64,000 bases of DNA from Paenibacillus eucommiae (lineage in GTDB: Bacteria > Bacillota > Bacilli > Paenibacillales > NBRC-103111): positions 1 to 64,000 of the forward strand of contig NZ_JAGGLB010000043.1 in the NCBI RefSeq assembly GCF_017874215.1, written 5' to 3'. Numbering within the stretch: position 1 is the first letter of the stretch; every line of letters starts with the position of its first letter. This document shows, in pieces, positions 52,843-61,570 of this stretch. Both the position numbers and the translations under genes were made by a program. Under the pieces are notes generated by a model that saw nothing but the letters and a program-made list of their open reading frames with translations, made no database searches and was not told the origin of the DNA.

Positions 52843-54579
52843 ATGTCAACTAAGTTCTATTCTTTCAGAACAATAGTAGCTGTGTGTTTAGGATTGCTGC
52901 TTGTATTAACAACGGCATGCAGCAGATCCACCTCTTCTACCCCGGCTGCTACACAAGAAACACAAGCTGGTGCAAAGCCTGGTGAAGAGGCAAACCCTAA
53001 GGATCGACCGCTTTATACCATTAAGGTTTTAACGAATATGGCGATCAATCCCAATATTAAAAAAAGTGATGAGAATGAAATGGGTAAGTTTATCAAGGAG
53101 AAGTTTAACATTGTTTTTGAATATTTGCCTTATACGGGCGACTTCGTGGAAAAGGCAAATTTACTGCTTGCTACGGGTGATTATCCGGAAATGCTTACGC
53201 TCGCCGGCACGGATTTAATTAAAACATATGTGGATGCTGGCGCAGCAATAGATCTGGAGAAGTACTTTGCGGTTGCTCCCAATTTCGAAAAAGCATTTGC
53301 AACCCAGCTGCCTTATTGGAGAAGCTACAGCGACGATAATAAGGTGCATCATTGGGAGGTTGGCGTTGGTGGAGAGACAGCTGGCACAATAATCATGGAT
53401 CTCCCCACTGATGTGGCGGTTAGAAGTGATGCGCTGGAAAAGCAGGGCTGGCCCAATATTGTCAGGCAGGATGACTTTATCGCTTTCCTTAAGCAGGCCA
53501 TGAAGGATTTTCCTGAAATTAACGGTCAGAAAACCGTCGGTATGACATTGCCTTTGGCTGAGCCGTGGGGCTTGCAGGGTATAGCGGGTATCGGTTATGA
53601 GAAGGGTGAGAAGTATACGTCAGCATCTGGAAACAATGCAGTTATTTGGAGCATACTTGATAAAAAATTTACGGACTATTTTCTGAACGAGAACGTTCGT
53701 GAGTCTTTAGCATTCTTCAATACGTTATACCGGGAGGGATTGCTGGATCCAGAATCATTTACTGACAAGTACCCCCAGACAACAGATAAGATGAAGGCAG
53801 GGAAAGCACTCTCAACGTGGTATGCGGTTTGGTCGGGATCTGAAGCCAATCAGGGATTTGTTGCTTCAGGCAAACCCGAGATGAAATACGTTACATCGCC
53901 CTTTCAGCTCGAATCTCAAGCGGATAATAATGAAAAAAGAGTCATGGCTATGAACTCCACGAATAGTAACGAGGCTGTTGTTATCACCAACAAGGCCAAA
54001 GATCCGGAAAGGATCATGGAGTTTATTAACTGGACGCTTTCAGAAGAAGGCCAGGTATGGCGACAAGCCGGCATAGAAGGAAAGACTTACACGGTGCAGG
54101 ACGGAAATAAAGTGCTCTTGGATGAGTACAAGAAAAACCTGAGAAATTTCGATTGGCTCAAGCAAATTGGATTGGCATATGAGTTCAGGTTCATACCATC
54201 AATAAATGGAAAGACCAGCAACGGACAGCATTACAGCCTACTTACGCCCGAGATTATGAATGAAGTTGCTGAACCGCGAATGAATGAAGCCATTGAGAAG
54301 ATGGGTCTTACCGAATGGTATGACAAATTACTTCTTGTTCCAACTGACTTCGTGAATTCGATAAGCCTTGATACGAAAAGTGAAGAGGGCAGGCTTGAGC
54401 CCAAACTAATCGATTTCAGGAATAAAATGAGCGCTAAGCTTATCTTGGCAAAAACCAAGGAAGAGTTTAATGGAATCTATGATGCTGCTGTAGCAGATTA
54501 CAAAAAAATGAAGCCTGAAATCGTAATAGACGCGTATAACAAACAATATCAGGAGAAAATGAAGGAAATCACCAAATAA
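52843..54579 (+). CDS. extracellular solute-binding lipoprotein (second system)
   Basis: 578 residues. The signal peptide has a lipobox (LVLTTAC), then a Ser/Thr-rich linker. The protein is a large type-1 binding protein, with the LipO-like regions YTIKVLTNMAINPN, NLLLATGDYPEMLTL, and ILDKKFTDYFLNENVRE. It should bind an oligosaccharide for the two permeases that follow. A terminator-like hairpin after the stop may raise its level relative to the permeases. Confidence 0.92.
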   Translation: MSTKFYSFRTIVAVCLGLLLVLTTACSRSTSSTPAATQETQAGAKPGEEANPKDRPLYTIKVLTNMAINPNIKKSDENEMGKFIKEKFNIVFEYLPYTGDFVEKANLLLATGDYPEMLTLAGTDLIKTYVDAGAAIDLEKYFAVAPNFEKAFATQLPYWRSYSDDNKVHHWEVGVGGETAGTIIMDLPTDVAVRSDALEKQGWPNIVRQDDFIAFLKQAMKDFPEINGQKTVGMTLPLAEPWGLQGIAGIGYEKGEKYTSASGNNAVIWSILDKKFTDYFLNENVRESLAFFNTLYREGLLDPESFTDKYPQTTDKMKAGKALSTWYAVWSGSEANQGFVASGKPEMKYVTSPFQLESQADNNEKRVMAMNSTNSNEAVVITNKAKDPERIMEFINWTLSEEGQVWRQAGIEGKTYTVQDGNKVLLDEYKKNLRNFDWLKQIGLAYEFRFIPSINGKTSNGQHYSLLTPEIMNEVAEPRMNEAIEKMGLTEWYDKLLLVPTDFVNSISLDTKSEEGRLEPKLIDFRNKMSAKLILAKTKEEFNGIYDAAVADYKKMKPEIVIDAYNKQYQEKMKEITK

Positions 54580-54593
54580 GATTATGGGAAACC

Positions 54594-54640
54594 GCATAGC
54601 TCGTTCTTGTATTGCTGGGATGGAGCTATGCTTTTTTTTT
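54594..54640 (+). terminator. intrinsic terminator within the transporter operon
   Basis: GCATAGCTC and GAGCTATGC arms, then nine T. It lies 14 bp after the binding-protein stop and before the permease start at 54690, so permease expression probably depends on read-through. Confidence 0.85.
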
Positions 54641-54689
54641 AAAATGCCGGAAAGCCTATATGTTACGCTTTGACAGAAGGAAGGATGTT

Positions 54690-55604
54690 ATGAGTAAAAT
54701 AATTTCTCCCATAATGCGGTACAAATATGTTTATCTTATGATGGCTCCTGCTTTCATCACAGTATTTATTTTCTCTTATGTCCCGCTTTTTGGATGGGTC
54801 ATCGCCTTTAAAGATTACACCGCGGCGAAAAGTATCTGGAAGTCGCGGTGGATAGGGCTGGATAACTTTAAATTATTCTTTTCGATGACCGGCGATTATG
54901 TATATACCATAAAAAACACGCTGGTTATGAATTTCGGCGTATTATTTGCAACATTGTTCCTTTCGTTTGTTTTTGCCATATTGTTAAATGAACTCCGAAG
55001 CCGTGTTTTCAATAATACCATACAGATCACTGCCATGTTTCCCTTTTTTATTTCATGGGGCATCACCTATTCCTTGATTTACGCCTTTTTTGCACCTGTT
55101 TCAGGAGGAGTCAATCAGGCTTTAGTCGGAGCGGGTATAATCGAGCAAGGCATTAACGTTCTTGGTGACGAAAAGTATTCGTGGATCCTGATTATCTTAT
55201 CCAGCACCTGGAAAACACTTGGATACAATGCGATCTTGTTTGTTGCTGCAATCGCCGGGATCGAGAGAGAGCAATTCGAATCGGCAGAAATAGACGGTGC
55301 CGGCAGATTCGTTAAGATATGGTATATCTTAATTCCCCATCTCATACCAACCGTAGTCGTTATACTGATTCTTAATAGCGGTCACGTTTTCAACTCGGAT
55401 CTAGGTCAATTGATTATGTTCACCAACTCAACGAATTGGAGTACCATGGAGGTGCTTGATATGTACATTTACAAGAGCGGCATGCAGAAGGGGGATTTCG
55501 CCTATGCAACTGCCGTAGGCATTATCAAAACGATCATCAGTTTGGCCATGGTGTTCGCGGTAAACTATATATGCAAGAAACTTTCGGATAAATCTATATT
55601 TTAG
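54690..55604 (+). CDS. ABC transporter permease, LplB type (second system)
   Basis: 304 residues from ATG at 54690, following AGAAGGAAGG; 26 in-frame upstream residues overlap the terminator and are excluded. Six TM helices are expected, starting with LMMAPAFITVFIFSYVPLFGW. The EAA-like loop is EQFESAEIDGAGRFVKIWYILIPHL. With the next gene it forms the membrane channel. Confidence 0.93.
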   Translation: MSKIISPIMRYKYVYLMMAPAFITVFIFSYVPLFGWVIAFKDYTAAKSIWKSRWIGLDNFKLFFSMTGDYVYTIKNTLVMNFGVLFATLFLSFVFAILLNELRSRVFNNTIQITAMFPFFISWGITYSLIYAFFAPVSGGVNQALVGAGIIEQGINVLGDEKYSWILIILSSTWKTLGYNAILFVAAIAGIEREQFESAEIDGAGRFVKIWYILIPHLIPTVVVILILNSGHVFNSDLGQLIMFTNSTNWSTMEVLDMYIYKSGMQKGDFAYATAVGIIKTIISLAMVFAVNYICKKLSDKSIF

Positions 55605-55619
55605 GAAGGGTAGTAACCA

Positions 55620-56495
55620 ATGGGGAAACAAAGCTATTTCTCTCGCGTTTTTGATGTCATGAATATTGCTGGAATGCTGTGTATCTTTGTTATCATGATT
55701 TATCCATTTTTATATATAGTGAGTTATTCACTAAGCGACGTATTGAAACTTGAAGGTGGTCTCATCTTGTGGCCACAAGGGTTCTCCCTTGAAGCGTATA
55801 AAACATTGTTCGCTAATTCGGATACATTAAACGGGTTTTATGTATCGGTTTCAAGATCGGTGATTGGCACTGCAGCCACCATGTTTGTCAGCTGTATGGC
55901 AGCCTATGCAATTACCAAAGGCAATGTCCCCGGGGTCCGGTTTGCCAGAAAGTTTTTTGTCTTCACGATGTATTTCGGAGGCGGACTTGTACCCTATTAT
56001 ATCGTTGTCAAGTCTCTTGGCTTAGTCGGTACTTTTCTCGTTTATATCATCCCTGCATTGGTCAGTGTTTTTGGGGTTATTATCATCCGGGCCTTTATCG
56101 AAAGCCTGCCTCCTGCGCTTGAAGAATCTGCTATGATTGATGGTGCAAACGAAATAGTAATTTTCTGGAAAATTCTTTTTCCTATGTGTATGCCTATTGT
56201 CGCGGCTATCTCCATGTTCACATTTGTTGGACAATGGAATTCCTTCTTTGATACTATGCTTTTCAATTTTATGAATCGTGAGCTATATACGCTGCAATTT
56301 TATTTATACATGATATTAACCTCGAAGGCAGTTAGTTTGCAGGATGCTCAGGAAATGGGGAAGGCTGTAACTACAAATTCCCAGACCATTACTATGGCTG
56401 TTACAGTTATTACTATATTACCGATATTGATTATCTTTCCATTTATCCAACGTTATTTTAGATCAGGCTTGCTTATCGGTGCCATAAAAGCGTAA
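55620..56495 (+). CDS. ABC transporter permease, YtcP type (second system)
   Basis: 291 residues. Six TM helices. The EAA-like loop is LEESAMIDGANEIVIFWKILFPMCMPI, and the C-terminal RYFRSGLLIGAIKA is typical of this family. The start has GGAAGGG upstream, 15 bp after the preceding permease stop. Confidence 0.93.
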   Translation: MGKQSYFSRVFDVMNIAGMLCIFVIMIYPFLYIVSYSLSDVLKLEGGLILWPQGFSLEAYKTLFANSDTLNGFYVSVSRSVIGTAATMFVSCMAAYAITKGNVPGVRFARKFFVFTMYFGGGLVPYYIVVKSLGLVGTFLVYIIPALVSVFGVIIIRAFIESLPPALEESAMIDGANEIVIFWKILFPMCMPIVAAISMFTFVGQWNSFFDTMLFNFMNRELYTLQFYLYMILTSKAVSLQDAQEMGKAVTTNSQTITMAVTVITILPILIIFPFIQRYFRSGLLIGAIKA

Positions 56496-56531
56496 GTGAA
56501 ATTTTTAAGTGAAAAGGGATGATTCAAGATA

Positions 56532-58643
56532 ATGAACGTTAATTCCTATACTAATCTCTTGCATAGCAAAGCGTCTGCGGTTCAAATTATTAATGCTTTT
56601 GCAGAAACATTAGAGCATCCAGTAGTCCATGATCTACTGTCGTATATGGAGAGGTGCTCCGGAATCACGCCGGAAATTAAGCCTTACAGCAAAGAAATGG
56701 TCATCCAGTTTCCTTCTATTATTCTTACTTCAACTGAAAATGCCAAGCTGTTCGGAGATTTCCAGAGCCCGGATGGCGAAGATTCATACCTGCTCAGTAT
56801 GGAGAAAGGTGAAAACGGACTGTTGGTGACGATAGTTGCCGATAATGCCGGCTGCCTGCAGCAAGCCATTTATCATCTGATTCGCATAACCAAACAAGAT
56901 GGAGAGGAATTATGGCTGCCTGAACAAAGATTAGCTGTTAAACCTTGGGTACAGCAAAGGGAGTGGGCTTTGTGCCCTTGGATTCCCAGCCAGGTCAGAG
57001 GGGAATTTATCAATCCTCATGCAAGCAACGATTTCGATATATTTAAGTTTTCAGAGCGTCAGTTAGAGGAATATATCAAGATGATGGGTTCATTCGGGTT
57101 TAATGGAGTCCAGCTCCTGGATACCTGTTACATGTGGAGCAGATTCGGTTCGATTGATGCTTATCATGAGAAGCTGAAGCAAATTGCGCAAATTGCCCAT
57201 CAATGCGGGCAAAAGGTCACACTCTGGGTATGGGCCGCCTGTTTTGATGAATATGGCTGGGTGGATACAGAGGCTGTGTATACGGCTCCTGATGGCGAAA
57301 GTGCATTTGAGAATCCGCAGGTGAGGAAGACATTCGAGAAATATTATGATAAATACAGTGATCTGGCCATGTATGTTGATCGGGTTATCGGACACTATTA
57401 CGATCCCGGCAATCTGAAAAATCCTGAAGATACTTTTAAATATATGCGTCTTCTGGAAAGCAAATTTAGCAAGATTAACCCGCAGGTTCGATTTGGCATC
57501 GATGTTTGGGATGCGCCAAGCGGATATTTGCAAGCCCTGATTAAAGCGGGCTTTCAAGACTATTTGCTGCTGGAGTCTTCATTTCCTGCGGCTTGGACAG
57601 AGGAGGGATGCAGGAGCTTTAGACAGGAAGCCCGGGATTTCGGGGTGAAAGAGACTGGCATTTGGGGATGGTATACGGCAGAATATGAAACGGATCAACA
57701 CCCTTCCATGTATGTAAACGGCCATGTCCTGAAGGAAGTTTATAACAACATCCGCCAGGCAGCAGATCCCATTCTGCCGAACGTCTACTGGTCAGAAATG
57801 GAGGCTTATCATATCGCCAATTTATTCTCCATGTTTATTTCTGCTCAATTATTATGTGATCCCGATAAAAATCCCGATTTGTTATTGGCGGAAATCGCGG
57901 ATGTCATTTATGGGCCGCTGAATGGCAGCATAATATTGGAAGCCTTGAAGCTGATACAGGATACCCGTTCAGGAACGAGCTGGAAAACCTATTGGTGGAG
58001 CAGCCCGGAGTTTCGTCTGGGGACGCCGAATGCGGATGAGGATGTGCGAAGAGCGGAGAATAGCATACGCTTATTGAGGAATATGCAGATGGACGCCAAT
58101 TATGTGGTGAGGCTTCCGCTTCCGGTTACCGTTGAGAAATTAACCCAAATCATCATTCCGCATTTAATCCAAATCCAGAAATTTGCCGAATTTCGGGTGG
58201 AAATTGCAGACATCCAACGAGCGGCGTTAGAAGGAGCCGATAAGGAAAAATTATCGCATATGCTGGTCGAGGCATGGAAGCCTGTTCCGGAATTGGATAC
58301 CTGGATCGGAACCTTCGGCCAAATCGAAGAAAGGCAGCAGCATCTCATGGTCAGGGAAATTTGCAAGCAGTTGGAGATTTCTATACCTACACACCGCTCG
58401 TTGGCAGTAAGGAAGAAATCGCGGATTGTAGAAATGATGCAGAACTTCCAGAAATACTATCATTTTAGCTCGCCCAGACCATTTAACATCGGGTCATTAG
58501 CTACTTACGGATCAGGCTTCAATATAGCTGAAGCGGTAGAAATCATGGAAGAGCTTGTCGATGACGGTATTGTCATTAAACATGAATCGGGAACTTATTC
58601 ATTGGCAGACTGGCGGGATTTTCAGCACTTTGGATGGAATTAA
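56532..58643 (+). CDS. TIM-barrel glycosidase-like protein, family uncertain
   Basis: 703 residues. The N-terminal domain (residues 1-130) resembles the alpha/beta domain of hexosaminidase or glucuronidase-type glycosidases (NAGCLQQAIYHLIRI). A TIM barrel follows (MMGSFGFNGVQLLDTCYMW, GQKVTLWVWAACFDEYGW, GHYYDPGNLKNPE, LLLESSFPAAWTEEG, GIWGWYTAEYETDQHPSM). The last 60 residues (NIAEAVEIMEELVDDGIVIKHE) look like a helix-turn-helix or helical tail. It should act on a sugar taken up by the transporter just upstream, which it follows by 36 bp. No signal peptide. I do not recognise a characterised family; GH67/GH20-like is the nearest guess. Confidence 0.7.
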   Translation: MNVNSYTNLLHSKASAVQIINAFAETLEHPVVHDLLSYMERCSGITPEIKPYSKEMVIQFPSIILTSTENAKLFGDFQSPDGEDSYLLSMEKGENGLLVTIVADNAGCLQQAIYHLIRITKQDGEELWLPEQRLAVKPWVQQREWALCPWIPSQVRGEFINPHASNDFDIFKFSERQLEEYIKMMGSFGFNGVQLLDTCYMWSRFGSIDAYHEKLKQIAQIAHQCGQKVTLWVWAACFDEYGWVDTEAVYTAPDGESAFENPQVRKTFEKYYDKYSDLAMYVDRVIGHYYDPGNLKNPEDTFKYMRLLESKFSKINPQVRFGIDVWDAPSGYLQALIKAGFQDYLLLESSFPAAWTEEGCRSFRQEARDFGVKETGIWGWYTAEYETDQHPSMYVNGHVLKEVYNNIRQAADPILPNVYWSEMEAYHIANLFSMFISAQLLCDPDKNPDLLLAEIADVIYGPLNGSIILEALKLIQDTRSGTSWKTYWWSSPEFRLGTPNADEDVRRAENSIRLLRNMQMDANYVVRLPLPVTVEKLTQIIIPHLIQIQKFAEFRVEIADIQRAALEGADKEKLSHMLVEAWKPVPELDTWIGTFGQIEERQQHLMVREICKQLEISIPTHRSLAVRKKSRIVEMMQNFQKYYHFSSPRPFNIGSLATYGSGFNIAEAVEIMEELVDDGIVIKHESGTYSLADWRDFQHFGWN

Positions 58644-58940
58644 TCCCATGCCTGACTTTAGAAATAGTGCCTCTTATCAATATCAGATTATTACCCTTTG
58701 AGACTAGTTGGAAAAAGGGCATCGGTTATAGTTATGCAATAATTTACGACGAGCTCTTGCGAGTATTACCGCAGGAGTTCGTTTTCTTTCTGGAGCCCAA
58801 TGAGAACCTGAAAAAGTCGTCATAACCTATTTATATCCAATTTCAGCCAATTTAAAGCAAATAAGAAACCACTTCCTGTTGACGGAGCTGATGTTCCATG
58901 GCATGATTGGAAATACTAAGGGATGGAGGGAGTGGTTCTG

Positions 58941-59174
58941 ATGATGCGATTGATTAAAGTGAAAAATATTAAAGATGTTGAAACGATTAACCACATAGTG
59001 AGCCAGTACAGCTTCGATATCTGGATTCATGGAAAAAGCGGAATGGTCGATGCCAAATCGATACTCGGTATATTTGCGCTTAAATTAAGCGAGCCCCTGA
59101 CACTGGTAGTGCCTGATGATGCGAATTATACGCCGTTATTCAAAGAGCTAGAGGAATTTATCGTTTTTGGATAG
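58941..59174 (+). CDS. HPr-like protein lacking the active-site histidine
   Basis: 77 residues from ATG at 58941 (GGAGGGAG eight bases before). The HPr fold is visible: FDIWIHGKSGMVDAKSILGIFAL, with the Ser of AKSI matching the regulatory Ser46, and LTLVVPDDANY. The region equivalent to GLHARPA reads NIKDVET, so the phosphoryl-accepting His15 is replaced by Lys. It cannot take part in the usual PTS phosphotransfer but could be a Crh-like co-regulator of CcpA. It lies before the LacI gene. Confidence 0.75.
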   Translation: MMRLIKVKNIKDVETINHIVSQYSFDIWIHGKSGMVDAKSILGIFALKLSEPLTLVVPDDANYTPLFKELEEFIVFG

Positions 59175-59184
59175 GAAAAAGGTG

Positions 59185-59267
59185 TTGACGAGAGCGAATT
59201 ATGGGTGTATTCTAAGATTAATTAAAACGTTTCAAGTTTATACGATTAATATATTGCAACGTTTTAA
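59185..59267 (+). promoter_or_regulatory. LacI gene promoter and operators
   Basis: TTGACG, 17 bp, TATTCT form a clear sigma-A-type promoter (59185-59213). TTAAAACGTTTCAA (59222-59235) and TTGCAACGTTTTAA (59254-59267) are inverted copies of one half-site, just after the start. They suit autorepression by the LacI-type protein. Confidence 0.75.
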
Positions 59268-59284
59268 ATGGGGGAAGATAGAAT

Positions 59285-60286
59285 ATGTCTACGATTAAAG
59301 ATGTTGCAAAGCTTGCCAATGTATCGATCGGAACCGTATCGCGGTTTATCAATGGATACAAGATCAAACAGGAGAACAGTCTCAGGATTGAGGAGGCGAT
59401 TGAGCAGCTTAACTTCAAGTCTAATCCGATGGCTAGAGGCCTTAGAACAAACAAAACATTGACGATTGGCGTATTAATACCACGCATCACCGATGTTTTT
59501 TGTACGCAGGTTATTGAGGGGATTGAAGAAATTCTGAATCCTCTTAATTATGGAATCGTCATCTGCAGTGCTAACGATAATCTGGAGCAGCAAACGGAGA
59601 AGCTAAGCTACTTGAGAGAAAAGTTTGTAGACGGCATTATTGTTATGCCAGTAACTTCTTCAGAGTTTGAGGCAGATGAGATTGTTAACCGCGGTATTCC
59701 TATCGTACTGGTTGACCGGCTCGTTAAAGGCTATGAATTTGATGCTGTTATTTGTGACAATGTGAATGGTGCTTATTCGGCTGTTGAAATGATTATTAAT
59801 AAAGGTCATCGTAAAATCGCAGTGATTGGCGGTCCAGAGGAGATTTTTACTGCTCAAGAACGCTTGACTGGATATTTGCGCGCGTTGAATGATTATAATA
59901 TTGAAGTTAAGGAAGAATATATTTTACATTCTCCCTACACGAAAAACGGCGGTATTCAAGCCATTAATCAATTATTGGATTTAGAAGATCCTCCTACAGC
60001 TATCTTTACGACGAATTACCCGATAACGGTCAATTCGATGAAGGTTTTGATGGAAAGAAATCTTGTTATGGGAGAAGCCATTTCCTTATGTGGCTATGAT
60101 CAAACCGAGCTGTTCCAAATGTTTAATCCCCCTGTATCTGTTGTTGTACAACCTTCTAGGGAAATAGGGATTCATGCAGCAGAAATTTTATTGAAGCGTA
60201 TGTCGGATGACCAAAGCAGATTTCCACATATCCAGCGGCTCAAGACGCAGTTGATTGAAACCGAATCAGTAAAATCTATGATTTAA
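59285..60286 (+). CDS. LacI family transcriptional regulator
   Basis: 333 residues. The N-terminal HTH is STIKDVAKLANVSIGTVSRFING with the hinge helix in KSNPMARGLRTNKT. The periplasmic-binding-type sensor domain runs to the end (IGVLIPRITDVFCTQVIEGI, GHRKIAVIGGPE, EISLCGYDQTE). The ATG has GGGGGA upstream. It has operators on its own promoter and a similar half-site before the isomerase gene at 60415, so it likely represses both itself and the transporter operon until a sugar binds. Confidence 0.94.
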   Translation: MSTIKDVAKLANVSIGTVSRFINGYKIKQENSLRIEEAIEQLNFKSNPMARGLRTNKTLTIGVLIPRITDVFCTQVIEGIEEILNPLNYGIVICSANDNLEQQTEKLSYLREKFVDGIIVMPVTSSEFEADEIVNRGIPIVLVDRLVKGYEFDAVICDNVNGAYSAVEMIINKGHRKIAVIGGPEEIFTAQERLTGYLRALNDYNIEVKEEYILHSPYTKNGGIQAINQLLDLEDPPTAIFTTNYPITVNSMKVLMERNLVMGEAISLCGYDQTELFQMFNPPVSVVVQPSREIGIHAAEILLKRMSDDQSRFPHIQRLKTQLIETESVKSMI

Positions 60287-60310
60287 GAAAATTTAGTGTA
60301 ATGAATCGCA

Positions 60311-60392
60311 AGAAAGCGGTACCAATTCAGGTCAAATTCTGGTCAAGGTGAAAGCCTTGCACCTGATTTACAATAAAAATGAAACGTTATGA
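60311..60392. promoter_or_regulatory. operator region upstream of isomerase
   Basis: ATGAAACGTTATGA (60379-60392) matches 10 of 14 bases of the operator on the LacI promoter. AGAAAGCGGTACCA (60311-60324) matches 12 of 14 bases of the cre consensus. Both lie upstream of the isomerase ATG. Confidence 0.5.
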
Positions 60393-60414
60393 CCAATTTA
60401 TAGGAGGATTTAAA

Positions 60415-61410
60415 ATGAAAATGCAAAATTTCAAGAAGAACGATGCTGCAGTGATCAAAAAATTTATTGAGAGCCGCAAAGCAAGTCAATTCGAGAAGCC
60501 CCGCAATCTAAATTTATCCTGGAGCAACTGGGGATTTGGCCCTGAATCTCTGGAAGTAACAGCTGCCAGACTGGAAAAAAACAATGTCCGTTTTATCGAG
60601 CTTCATGGTAACCGTTATGGACAGGATTTAGGCTATAAAACAAAAGAAACTAAGAGCATCCTGGATGCACATGGGATTCAAGTATCAGGCGTTTGCGGCA
60701 TGGTTTCTCCTGAATCCGAGTTTGCCAGCAAAAATCATTTTGTAAGACAACAAGCTATTGATTACTTCCGCCGCAATATTGATCTTGCCCAGGAATTAGG
60801 CGGGTCATACATTTTGTTCTCACCTGGCGCCGTAGGAAGACCACAAAAATATGATAACAGCGAAGTACAAAGAGCAGCAGATACCATCAGAGTGCTTGGC
60901 GATTATTTTGTAGAGAGCGGTGTTTATGGTGCGCTTGAGCCGGTTCGTGCCGATGAAGTAAGCTTATGCCATACGTTTGCTGATGCGCAGCACTTAATCG
61001 ATCTTATTAATCATCCTGGTGTACAGCATATCGCGGGCGACGTGTTCCATATGCTGCTGAACGAAGAGCACATTGCTTCGACTATTCTGGAGTATGGACC
61101 TAAGCTTATTAACCTACACCTGGCCGATACAAATAGACGCGCTCTGGGCACTGGAACATTAGACATAGATCTTATCATTATGGCACTACACATCATCGGT
61201 TTCAACAATGACAAGAGCTTCTGTTCTGCTGAGCCGCTTGGAGCCGGAGCCAATCCTTATAATTCGATGTATGAACTGACTGACACACGTATTCTGGACG
61301 ACCTGGTGAGCCAAACAGCTTCTTATTTCTATGAAAGAGAAGCAGAGCTGTTGAACGCCAGCGAAGCTGAGCTGGAGCAGCTGTTAGCCGCATCATCAAG
61401 CTCAAAGTAA
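60415..61410 (+). CDS. sugar phosphate isomerase/epimerase (TIM barrel)
   Basis: 331 residues from ATG at 60415 (TAGGAGG upstream). Metal-binding TIM-barrel features: FIELHGNRYG near 60, LGGSYILFSPGAVGRP near 135, GALEPVRADEVSLCH near 165 (Glu ligand), IAGDVFHMLLNEEH near 205, and LINLHLADTNR near 230. It probably isomerises the sugar delivered by the ABC transporter that follows. It is unrelated in length to the isomerase at 311-1141. Substrate unknown. Confidence 0.88.
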   Translation: MKMQNFKKNDAAVIKKFIESRKASQFEKPRNLNLSWSNWGFGPESLEVTAARLEKNNVRFIELHGNRYGQDLGYKTKETKSILDAHGIQVSGVCGMVSPESEFASKNHFVRQQAIDYFRRNIDLAQELGGSYILFSPGAVGRPQKYDNSEVQRAADTIRVLGDYFVESGVYGALEPVRADEVSLCHTFADAQHLIDLINHPGVQHIAGDVFHMLLNEEHIASTILEYGPKLINLHLADTNRRALGTGTLDIDLIIMALHIIGFNNDKSFCSAEPLGAGANPYNSMYELTDTRILDDLVSQTASYFYEREAELLNASEAELEQLLAASSSSK

Positions 61411-61462
61411 TCTTCAAGTGTCTTTCAATTAATCTTTCAAGATCATCCAAGTAATTCTTCAT

Positions 61463-61496
61463 CCGGATGTGTTCCAGCCATCAAGGAACCATCCGG
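61463..61496. terminator. hairpin between isomerase and ABC ATPase genes
   Basis: CCGGATG and CATCCGG outer arms with inner GTTCC/GGAAC and a 9-nt loop. No T-run follows, so a role in mRNA processing or stability is more likely than termination. Confidence 0.55.
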
Positions 61497-61570
61497 GTCC
61501 TAAATAAACGGGAACAATTTTACTAAAATTCATATTTCCGGAGAGAATAAAGCCAGGGGGTGAAACGGGA

